A DNA stretch of 7,396 nucleotides, taken from CAYSLC01 sp964431545 (lineage in GTDB: Bacteria; Desulfobacterota; Desulfobacteria; Desulfobacterales; JAABSP01). This document shows, in pieces, positions 1 to 7,396 of the stretch; the first letter of the stretch is position 1; every line of letters starts with the position of its first letter. The stretch covers positions 1 through 7,396 of the forward strand of contig CAYSLC010000249.1 in the NCBI GenBank assembly GCA_964431545.1, given 5' to 3'. The notes below the pieces were generated by a model. That model was given only the letters and a program-made list of their open reading frames with translations, ran no database searches and had not been told where the DNA came from. The position numbers were made by a program, and so were the translations under genes.

Positions 1-1
1 C

Positions 2-1831
2 AAGACCCTCGACCACCTGGAGGAAGTCCAGTACCCCGCCTCCTGGGCCGACGCCGCGGCGGAAGACCATAAAAAGCGGAACGAACCGGCCTTCGTCACC
101 GAGGTCATGCGGCCCATGCTGGCCCAGCAGGGCGACAAGCTGCCGGTGAGCAAGTTCACCCCCGACGGCATCTTTCCCGTGGCCACCACCAAGTATGAAA
201 AGCGGGGCGTGGCCATCAACGTGCCCGAGTGGATCATGGAAAACTGCATCCAGTGCAACCAGTGCGCCATGGTCTGTCCCCACGCCACCATCCGCCCCGT
301 GATCCTCACCGACGAGGAGGTGGAAAAAGGCCCCGAGGGGATCGAGGCCAAAAAGGCCCTGGGAAAGGAACTCAAAGGGTACCAGTTCCGGATCCAGGTG
401 AGCCCGCTCGACTGCATGGGCTGCGGCAACTGCGCCGACATCTGCCCGGCCAAGAAGAAGGCGCTGGAGATGAAGCCCCTGGCCACCCAGATGGATCAGG
501 CCCCGCTATGGGAGTACTGCATCGAAGAGGTGCCGGTGCGCGACGACCTGTTGAAGCGCGACAGCGTCAAAGGGAGTCAGTTTTACCAGCCGCTCCTGGA
601 GTTCTCCGGCGCCTGCGCCGGCTGCGGCGAGACCCCCTACGCCAAGCTCATCACCCAGCTCTTCGGGGAGCGGATGGTGATCGGCAACGCCACGGGCTGT
701 TCTTCCATCTGGGGCGGATCCGCGCCGTCGGTCCCCTACTGCGTCAACAAGGAGGGCTTCGGTCCCACCTGGGGCAACTCGCTGTTCGAGGATCCGGCCG
801 AGTTCACCTACGGCATGCTCCTGGGCGCGGCCCATCAGCGGCGGATGCTGGCCGAAAAGATCCGCGATGCCATGAACAACGGCGCGTCCGGCGACCTGAA
901 GGCGGCCATGGAGGGCTGGCTGGAGAACATGCGCGACCCCGAGCTGTCCAAGAAATACGGCGACCAGATGAAGGCGCTGTTGAAAGACGCCAAGGGCGAC
1001 AAGCTGCTTTCGGAGATCGCGTCGATGTCGAATCTTTTCACCAAGAAGTCCTACTGGGTCTTCTGCGGCGACGGCGCGGCCTACGACATCGCCTTCGGCG
1101 GCATCGACCACGTCCTGGCCTCGGGCGAGGACATCAATGTCATGGTCTACGACACCGAGGTCTACTCCAACACCGGCGGCCAGTCCTCCAAGGCGACCCC
1201 CACCGGGTCGGTGGCCAAGTTCGCCGCCTCGGGCAAGAAGACCGCCAAGAAGGACATGGGCGCCATGGCCATGAGCTACGGCTACGTCTATGTCGCCACC
1301 GTCGGCATGGGCGCCAACAAGCAGCAGCTCATGAAGGCGTTCAAGGAGGCGGAGACCTACGACGGGCCGTCCCTGATCATGGCCTATTCACCCTGCATCA
1401 ACCACGGCATCCGCAAGGGCATGGGCAAGGCCCAGGAGGAGACGAATCTGGCGGTCAAGAGCGGCTACTGGCCCCTGTACCGGTACAATCCAGAGCTGAA
1501 AAAGGAGGGAAAGAACCCCTTCGTCCTCGACTCCAAGGAGCCCGACGGCAGCCTCCAGGAGTTCCTCTCGGGAGAGGTCCGGTACGCCTCGCTCCAGAAG
1601 TCCTTCCCGGAAGAGGCGAAGCGGCTCCACGCCCAGCTCGAAAAGGAGTTCACCTCCCGGTACAAGGCCCTCAAACGGCTGGCCGATCAGGAACCGTTCG
1701 AGGTTTCGGCCGGGGCGGTGGGCGACGGCGGGGACGCGGACGTCTGCACCATCGCGGATGATCCGGAGCATTCCCGGCCCAGCGACCCCAACGCGGGGGA
1801 AGCCTGCGACGACGGGAGAGCCGGGAAGTAA
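2..1831 (+). CDS. nifJ: Pyruvate:ferredoxin (flavodoxin) oxidoreductase, C-terminal half (5' end outside window)
   Basis: The enzyme oxidatively decarboxylates pyruvate to acetyl-CoA and CO2 and reduces ferredoxin or flavodoxin; it is a cytosolic TPP/Fe-S enzyme central to anaerobic metabolism. The frame is open from base 2 with no start, so 609 codons are visible of roughly 1,200 usual for the single-chain type. In order, it shows two ferredoxin-type [4Fe-4S] motifs, CIQCNQCAMVCP (from base 245) and CMGCGNCADICP (from base 413). Next come CAGCGETPY (cysteines at 614 and 623) and ATGCSS (cysteine at 698). The TPP-binding stretch runs from GDGAAYD (1067) to SNTGGQSSKATPTG. The cysteine in YSPCINHG (1394) completes the four expected ligands of the proximal cluster. 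After the usual C-terminal helices comes an acidic tail of about 45 residues with two cysteines (1745 and 1805), like that of the Desulfovibrio africanus enzyme. All cluster ligands are intact. An intrinsic terminator follows 28 bp after the stop. Confidence 0.97.
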   Translation, partial: KTLDHLEEVQYPASWADAAAEDHKKRNEPAFVTEVMRPMLAQQGDKLPVSKFTPDGIFPVATTKYEKRGVAINVPEWIMENCIQCNQCAMVCPHATIRPVILTDEEVEKGPEGIEAKKALGKELKGYQFRIQVSPLDCMGCGNCADICPAKKKALEMKPLATQMDQAPLWEYCIEEVPVRDDLLKRDSVKGSQFYQPLLEFSGACAGCGETPYAKLITQLFGERMVIGNATGCSSIWGGSAPSVPYCVNKEGFGPTWGNSLFEDPAEFTYGMLLGAAHQRRMLAEKIRDAMNNGASGDLKAAMEGWLENMRDPELSKKYGDQMKALLKDAKGDKLLSEIASMSNLFTKKSYWVFCGDGAAYDIAFGGIDHVLASGEDINVMVYDTEVYSNTGGQSSKATPTGSVAKFAASGKKTAKKDMGAMAMSYGYVYVATVGMGANKQQLMKAFKEAETYDGPSLIMAYSPCINHGIRKGMGKAQEETNLAVKSGYWPLYRYNPELKKEGKNPFVLDSKEPDGSLQEFLSGEVRYASLQKSFPEEAKRLHAQLEKEFTSRYKALKRLADQEPFEVSAGAVGDGGDADVCTIADDPEHSRPSDPNAGEACDDGRAGK

Positions 1832-1859
1832 CCGACCTTTACCGAACCATCGATAACCC

Positions 1860-1900
1860 AACGGGCCGCCTGCGTGGATGCGGGAGGCCCGTTTTTTTTT
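1860..1900 (+). terminator. Rho-independent terminator of the oxidoreductase gene
   Basis: ACGGGCC (1861-1867) pairs perfectly with GGCCCGT (1886-1892). After one G/A mismatch the stem continues with CCTGC (1869-1873) pairing with GCGGG (1880-1884, one G-U), leaving a 6-base loop. Nine T residues follow at 1892-1900. It lies just after the stop codon at 1829-1831, so it should end transcription before the next gene. Confidence 0.93.
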
Positions 1901-1943
1901 GGACGGGTTCCGCCCGGAATCCCTGTCGATCCGATATTTCCGC

Positions 1944-1971
1944 TTGTACTGTTACCATTCAAAGGGATAAT
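1944..1971 (+). promoter_or_regulatory. Candidate sigma70-type promoter of the ATPase-TOPRIM gene
   Basis: A -10-like GATAAT (1966-1971, five of six matches to TATAAT) lies 16 bp after TTGTAC (1944-1949, a weak -35 match). It sits in a locally AT-richer stretch between a strong terminator and the next start codon at 2020, where an independent promoter is expected. The call rests on motif and position only. Confidence 0.45.
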
Positions 1972-2007
1972 ACAGGTTATGGAGATTTTAACTCTTGATC
2001 CAAGCAT

Positions 2008-2012
2008 GGAGG
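2008..2012 (+). promoter_or_regulatory. Ribosome binding site deciding the start at 2020
   Basis: GGAGG lies 7 bases before ATG 2020. The alternative in-frame ATG at 2044 has no purine-rich site at a proper distance, although family members often begin with the 'MI-x-x-v-x-I-x-x-F' pattern that starts there. The ribosome binding site favours 2020. Confidence 0.75.
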
Positions 2013-2019
2013 ATTCGGG

Positions 2020-3867
2020 ATGGAACGAAAAAAAGTGGCGCCCATGATTCGCAGGGTGACCATCCGCCGGTTCAAGCGTTTCAAGGAACAGGTATTCGAT
2101 CTGAAACCTTTCAATTTGCTCGTGGGACCGAACAATCATGGGAAAACGACGTTGCTCCAAGCCCTCTCCGCATGGCAACTGGCCTACTCGACATGGAAAT
2201 CGGCAAGACGGGTCGCACCCGGACGGATCGCAAAAAAGGTTCGGGGCGTGCCCATTCCGCTTCCAAACTTCCATTGCGTCCCGCTGACGGATTTCAAGCA
2301 TCTCTGGACCGGCAAGAGGACCCAGTGGTTCGATCACCGGTTGTATGAAGCCCACAAAAAGGATGGAGATCAATCCCCTGAACAAAATTCACGAAACCGC
2401 GCGAAAGCCAAATATCAGGGGACCCATGATGTGGAGATCACGGTTGAATGGGATATCCGGGCCCCCGGGGGACCCTCTTCGGGAGAGGACCGCCATCGAT
2501 TCGGGATGATGCTCCAATACACCAACGAACAATCCATCATTGTCAAGCCGACAAGCGAAACCAAGGATCTTCCGGAGGGCATCGATTCGATCGTCCTCAC
2601 ACATATTCCGCCTTTCTCCGGACTAGACCCGCAGGAGGAGTATCTGGGGGACGGCGCGATTCGGCGGAGAATCGGATTGAGCCAGCCCGGAAGCGTCGTC
2701 AGGAATCTATTGTGGCGAGTCTATCAAGGAGAGCCCCAACGATGGGAGGAGATGAAGAGCAATGTGGAGAGATATCTGGGCGTTCGGCTGATCGACCCCG
2801 ATTTCAAGATCGATATCGACCCCCATATCACCTGCCTTTACGAAGATCTACGCGGTGTCTCTCGGGAAGCCTTCGATCTCGTCAACGGGGGCAGCGGGTT
2901 CCATCAACTCGTCACCCTCTTCGCGATCCTCTATTGGAACCGGGGGACGCATCTACTCCTTGACGAGCCCGATGCCCATCTCCATGCCTGGGCCCAATCG
3001 GGGATCCTCAGCTTTCTAAAAGAGAAAACAAGGGTCGGGGAGGCTCAAGTCATCCTCGCCACCCATTCCATCTCCATGCTCGACCGGTGTAAACCGGAAG
3101 ATGTCTATTCACTCATGACGCCCCAGGCATCATGGCTGGTTCAGGAGAAAGAAAAATTCAGCGTCCGCTCGGGCTTGGACGCCGTCGAGACCTCGCTGTT
3201 GACCTATCTCGAAGAGATCCCTCTGGTCCTCTATGTGGAAGGGTCCTCGGACATCGACCTGTTGCGTCTGCTCGCCGGCGCCCTGGGACATGATGAACGT
3301 CTTTTCGACCGCCTTCCCTATCATGTCCTGGGAGGCAGGGATCCAAAGGGCGCGCGGGACCATTTTCTCGGCGTCAAGAGCTTCCGGAAGGATTGCAGCG
3401 GCCTGGCCGTGTTCGACCCGGATCTGAACCCGGCACCGCTTCTTGATTCCGTGGAACATTGCCGCGAAAGAGGGCTGACGTTTCATGTCTGGAGACGCAG
3501 GCACCTCGAAAGCTACCTGCTGGTTCCCGAAGCCATGGCCCGGGCCATCGATTTCGGACCCCTGTTCGAACGGCGGAGCACGGAGGCGTTTCGACGCTTC
3601 CTCGGGGATCCGCCGAGGGCGATTCTCTTTCCCGACACCGTCAGGGATTATCGAACGTTCCACCTGGAGTGGATGGAGACCTTTGACGCAAAAAGGCAGA
3701 TCTTCAGCCCGGTTCCGGATGACATGAGCTTCATCCATCTCCATGCCGGCGGAACCATCACCCCGCAACATGTCGCTCAGAACATGCTGCCCGAGGAGGT
3801 TCACCAGGAGATCAGAGAGTTCTTGGACACCCTGTACGAACTCGCAGCATCGTCCGCCGATCGGTAA
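2020..3867 (+). CDS. ABC-type ATPase with C-terminal TOPRIM-like nuclease domain (OLD-like), putative phage defence
   Basis: This 615-residue protein has an SMC/ABC-like ATPase in its first about 400 residues. Walker A is GPNNHGKTT (36-44), the signature-like segment is NGGSGFHQL (289-297), Walker B is HLLLDEPDAHLH (311-322, likely catalytic E316), and the switch histidine is in ATHS (347-350). A TOPRIM-like domain follows: YVEGSSD (405-411; E407 and D411), FDPD (465-468; the DxD pair) and a later acidic HLESYL (495-500; E497). The order ATPase, ExxxD, DxD is that of OLD-family ATP-dependent nucleases. The HLESYL motif also recalls the DUF4435-type TOPRIM of PARIS AriB, so a fused AriA-AriB-like protein is an alternative. 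No GajB-like helicase lies beside it, which argues against Gabija. GC is visibly lower than in flanking genes, suggesting transfer. The ATPase assignment is firm, the TOPRIM domain probable, and the defence role inferred. Confidence 0.87.
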   Translation: MERKKVAPMIRRVTIRRFKRFKEQVFDLKPFNLLVGPNNHGKTTLLQALSAWQLAYSTWKSARRVAPGRIAKKVRGVPIPLPNFHCVPLTDFKHLWTGKRTQWFDHRLYEAHKKDGDQSPEQNSRNRAKAKYQGTHDVEITVEWDIRAPGGPSSGEDRHRFGMMLQYTNEQSIIVKPTSETKDLPEGIDSIVLTHIPPFSGLDPQEEYLGDGAIRRRIGLSQPGSVVRNLLWRVYQGEPQRWEEMKSNVERYLGVRLIDPDFKIDIDPHITCLYEDLRGVSREAFDLVNGGSGFHQLVTLFAILYWNRGTHLLLDEPDAHLHAWAQSGILSFLKEKTRVGEAQVILATHSISMLDRCKPEDVYSLMTPQASWLVQEKEKFSVRSGLDAVETSLLTYLEEIPLVLYVEGSSDIDLLRLLAGALGHDERLFDRLPYHVLGGRDPKGARDHFLGVKSFRKDCSGLAVFDPDLNPAPLLDSVEHCRERGLTFHVWRRRHLESYLLVPEAMARAIDFGPLFERRSTEAFRRFLGDPPRAILFPDTVRDYRTFHLEWMETFDAKRQIFSPVPDDMSFIHLHAGGTITPQHVAQNMLPEEVHQEIREFLDTLYELAASSADR

Positions 3868-3913
3868 TCCGTCGAGGCTCCATTTCCCCTGATATTATCT
3901 GAAGAATAACCGC

Positions 3914-3943
3914 TTTACAATTCCCTTCAAGTTCTGGTAGCCT
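3914..3943 (+). promoter_or_regulatory. Weak candidate promoter upstream of the SDR/DUF2867 gene
   Basis: TTTACA (3914-3919, five of six matches to TTGACA) precedes TAGCCT (3938-3943, poor match) by 18 bp. A better -10-like GATAAT at 3951-3956 lacks a good -35 partner. The 150 bp gap 3868-4017 is AT-richer than the genes around it and is the natural place for a promoter, but the exact site is uncertain. I see no convincing terminator for the preceding gene in this gap. Confidence 0.25.
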
Positions 3944-4017
3944 GCCCGTCGATAATGAAAAAGAACCGTCGGCCCCGCACCCAAAAACCGCTTGCGCCGA
4001 TGTCGGAGAGGTGACCG

Positions 4018-5556
4018 ATGCCATCAGACAGCGTACTCGTAACCGGCGCCACCGGATATGTCGGGGGCCGCCTGATCCCGAGGCTGGCCGAAGCCGGGTA
4101 CCCGGTCACGGCCATGGGGCGGTCCATGGAGAAGATGGCCTGCCGTCCCTGGGCCCGGCACCCCCGCGTCACCCTGGCCCAGGGGGATGTGCTCGACCGC
4201 CCGTCCCTCGACCGGGCGGCGTCCGGATGCCGCTGGGCCTTCTACCTGGTCCATTCCATGAATGCCAAGAAGGGAGATTTTGCCGACGCCGACCGGAAGG
4301 GTGCGGAGAACATGGCCGGAGCCGCTTCGGCGGCAGGGGTCGACCGGATCATCTATCTGAGCGGGCTCGGCGACCGAAACAATCAACGACTCAGCCCCCA
4401 CCTGCGGTCCAGGCACGAGGTGGAGGGGATCCTCGCCTCCGGGGAAACGTCGGTCACCTCCCTCCGGGCCGCCATGATCCTGGGCGCCGGCAGCGCCTCC
4501 TTCGAAATTCTTCGGTACCTCGCCGAGCGGCTTCCGGTGATGGTCACGCCCAAGTGGGTCCACACCCCCTGCCAGCCCATCGCCATCGCGGATGTGCTCG
4601 GGTATCTGCAAGGCTGCCTGACGGCCGAGGAGACCCGGGACGGCACCTTCGACATCGGCGGACCGGACATCCTCACCTATCGGGAGATCATCGATATCTA
4701 CACCCGGGCGGCGGGCCTGCCCCGGCGTCGGATCATCCCCGTGCCGCTGCTCACCCCGACCCTGAGCGCCTATTGGATCCATTTGATCACCCCGATCCCC
4801 GCCTCCATCGCCGTCCCCCTGACCCAGGGTCTCGGCGTTCCGGTGATCTGCGCGGACCACCGGATCCGGGATCTCATCCCCCGGAACCTGATCGGCTGCC
4901 GGGAGGCCGTGGAGACCGCCCTCCAGCGGGTCCGCCAGGAGATGGTGGAGACCTGCTGGTCCGATGCCGGCCGGCTCCATCCGCCCGAGTGGTTCCATTG
5001 CGGGGACGCCGACTACGCCGGCGGCACCATTCTGGCCTGCGGGTACCGGGCCCGGCTCCGGTCGGACCCCGAGACGGCATGGAAACCGGTGGCCCGACTC
5101 GGCGGCGAGGCCGGATATTATTTCGGAAATCGCCTCTGGTGGATCCGGGGGGTACTGGATCGCCTGGCCGGAGGCGCCGGCCTCCGGCGGGGCCGGCGGC
5201 ACCCGGCGGACCTCCAGGTGGGGGACGCCGTCGACTTCTGGCGGGTCCTGGAGGTCGATCCCCCCCGCCGGCTGGTGCTCCTGGCGGAGATGCGGATGCC
5301 GGGGGAGGCCCTGCTGGATATCCGGCTACAACCGCTGGGAGACGACGAGGTGGAACTCTCCCTCCTCTCCCGGTTCCTCCCCCGGGGGCTGGGGGGACTC
5401 CTCTACTGGTGGGTCCTCTACCCCTTCCACCAGTGGATCTTCCGGGGGATGCTCAAGGCGATGGCCGCCGCGGCGGACCGGCCGATCGTTCGGGGGCCGG
5501 AGCGGTTCACCCCCAAACTGCCCGACGCCTGCGCCCTGCCCGACCGGCGGTTGTGA
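4018..5556 (+). CDS. SDR family (NmrA/YbjT-like) NAD(P)-binding protein with C-terminal DUF2867 domain
   Basis: This is a 512-residue atypical short-chain dehydrogenase. The N-terminal Rossmann fold opens with VLVTGATGYVGGR (6-18), containing the TGxxGxxG nucleotide motif. MGRS (33-36) places an arginine where NADP preference is often set. YLVHSM (76-81) and YLSGLGD (113-119) are typical of this branch, which lacks the classical YxxxK catalytic pair in the usual place. From about residue 350 the protein matches the pattern I know for DUF2867: W-K-P-V-A-R-L-G-G-E, YYFGNRLWWIRGVLDRL (367-383), DAVDFWRV and YWWVLYPFHQWIFRGM (463-478). The last segment is hydrophobic and could associate with the membrane. 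The substrate is unknown. GGAGAGGTGA (4005-4014) supports the start. A short 39 bp gap leads to the next gene, so co-transcription is likely. Confidence 0.9.
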   Translation: MPSDSVLVTGATGYVGGRLIPRLAEAGYPVTAMGRSMEKMACRPWARHPRVTLAQGDVLDRPSLDRAASGCRWAFYLVHSMNAKKGDFADADRKGAENMAGAASAAGVDRIIYLSGLGDRNNQRLSPHLRSRHEVEGILASGETSVTSLRAAMILGAGSASFEILRYLAERLPVMVTPKWVHTPCQPIAIADVLGYLQGCLTAEETRDGTFDIGGPDILTYREIIDIYTRAAGLPRRRIIPVPLLTPTLSAYWIHLITPIPASIAVPLTQGLGVPVICADHRIRDLIPRNLIGCREAVETALQRVRQEMVETCWSDAGRLHPPEWFHCGDADYAGGTILACGYRARLRSDPETAWKPVARLGGEAGYYFGNRLWWIRGVLDRLAGGAGLRRGRRHPADLQVGDAVDFWRVLEVDPPRRLVLLAEMRMPGEALLDIRLQPLGDDEVELSLLSRFLPRGLGGLLYWWVLYPFHQWIFRGMLKAMAAAADRPIVRGPERFTPKLPDACALPDRRL

Positions 5557-5595
5557 TCCCATGAAGCCCATCATCGAAAACAAAGGAGAAGCCCC

Positions 5596-5949
5596 ATGTC
5601 AAGCGACCTGAAAAAGCGGATCCTCGACTCCATCGAAAACCTCACAAAGCTGGAGATCGTCACGGCCGTCGGCAAAGCAGCCCCCAGGTCGGGGCCGGAC
5701 GACGCGGATACCTTCGGCGCCGAATTTCCCGAATTCGACGAGGACGGGGACACCAAGATGATCCAGACGACCATCGATCTGCTCCGGGGTCGGATCCGCA
5801 CCGTCTACGACGAATCGTTCGTCACCGGAGAATACCAGTCCCTGAAGAACTACCACGCGGCCCGGGAGAAGGACGGATACAACATCCTGAGGGAGAATAT
5901 CGACACCTTGGAACGGCTCCTGAAGATGGTCACCAGCCACCCCAAATAG
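5596..5949 (+). CDS. Hypothetical acidic protein of 117 residues
   Basis: I do not recognise this family. AAGGAGA (5583-5589) lies six bases before the ATG, a strong ribosome binding site, and codon use resembles the neighbouring genes, so the gene is very likely real. No signal peptide, membrane segment or cysteine is present, which suggests a cytosolic protein. By eye it divides into an N-terminal helix (about 3-25), an acidic loop (about 33-53, including PDDAD and FDEDGD), a segment TKMIQTTIDLLRGRIRTVY (53-71) that looks structured, and a C-terminal helical part (about 80-113) rich in charged residues. It follows the SDR/DUF2867 gene by 39 bp and precedes the decarboxylase by 76 bp, so it may belong to the same transcription unit. 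No function can be given. Confidence 0.82.
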   Translation: MSSDLKKRILDSIENLTKLEIVTAVGKAAPRSGPDDADTFGAEFPEFDEDGDTKMIQTTIDLLRGRIRTVYDESFVTGEYQSLKNYHAAREKDGYNILRENIDTLERLLKMVTSHPK

Positions 5950-5954
5950 CGTCT

Positions 5955-5978
5955 CCGGAGGGGCATCCCCCCCTCCGG
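5955..5978 (+). other. Perfect GC-rich hairpin between the hypothetical gene and the decarboxylase gene
   Basis: CCGGAGGGG (5955-5963) and CCCCTCCGG (5970-5978) form a perfect 9 bp stem around a 6-base loop, starting 5 bp after the stop codon. No T-run follows, so it is not a standard intrinsic terminator. It could be a weak terminator, a transcript stabiliser for the upstream genes, or an element lowering expression of the downstream gene. Confidence 0.6.
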
Positions 5979-6025
5979 CCGGCAACCGCCCGATCATCCA
6001 TACTCCGAACCCGAGAGACCCGCCA

Positions 6026-7396
<1,371 letters not shown>

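Noticed and set aside
1687..2385. A 232-codon open frame on the - strand spanning the end of the oxidoreductase gene and the start of the ATPase gene
   Set aside because: It crosses a clear terminator and two well-supported genes on the other strand, and its translation shows no domain.
2020..3867. Gabija GajA identity for the ATPase-TOPRIM protein
   Set aside because: Gabija needs a UvrD-like helicase GajB next to it; the next gene is an SDR/DUF2867 protein and the previous one is the oxidoreductase.
4024..5202. A 392-codon open frame on the - strand
   Set aside because: It is antisense to the SDR/DUF2867 gene, low in complexity (Gly, Pro, Asp, Arg) and without recognisable motifs.
4011..5564. 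A 517-codon open frame on the + strand, slightly longer than the SDR/DUF2867 gene it overlaps
   Set aside because: The translation is a Pro/Arg/Gly-rich string with no domain, typical of an out-of-frame read of GC-rich DNA. The overlapping frame from 4018 has clear Rossmann and DUF2867 motifs.
5561..5611. A 16-codon open frame (MKPIIENKGEAPCQAT) overlapping the start of the 117-residue gene, possible leader peptide
   Set aside because: It has no ribosome binding site of its own and no runs of a regulatory amino acid; its end merely contains the ribosome binding site and start of the next gene in another frame.

Overview
The window looks like a chromosomal segment of a GC-rich, anaerobic, probably sulfate-reducing bacterium (Desulfobacterota, or the group formerly called Deltaproteobacteria). 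The main clue is the pyruvate:ferredoxin oxidoreductase at the left edge. It is the long single-chain type and carries a C-terminal tail with two cysteines that resembles the tail I remember from the Desulfovibrio africanus enzyme. No genus can be assigned from the sequence alone. All five genes lie on the + strand; no RNA gene, IS element or CRISPR array is visible.

Layout. (1) Bases 2-1831 hold the C-terminal half of pyruvate:ferredoxin oxidoreductase (two ferredoxin-type [4Fe-4S] motifs, the TPP domain and the cysteine-containing tail), closed by a clear intrinsic terminator at 1860-1900. (2) Bases 2020-3867 hold a stand-alone gene for a 615-residue ABC-type ATPase fused to a C-terminal TOPRIM-like nuclease domain (OLD-like, possibly related to fused PARIS-type proteins). 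It has its own candidate promoter and a visibly lower GC content than its neighbours, so it is probably an acquired phage-defence gene. (3) Bases 4018-5556 encode an atypical short-chain dehydrogenase/NmrA-like protein with a C-terminal DUF2867 domain. (4) Bases 5596-5949 encode a 117-residue acidic protein of unknown function. (5) From 6026 to the right edge runs a PLP-dependent aromatic amino acid decarboxylase, lacking only its last residues.

How the genes relate. The oxidoreductase is core energy metabolism and is transcriptionally isolated by its terminator. The ATPase-nuclease gene stands alone. The last three genes are closely spaced (39 and 76 bp gaps) and may be co-transcribed, with a strong GC hairpin lacking a U-tract between genes 4 and 5. 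No shared pathway for these three can be read from the sequence. The best candidate for something unusual is the ATPase-TOPRIM gene. The cysteine-bearing oxidoreductase tail and the unknown 117-residue protein are the next most interesting items.
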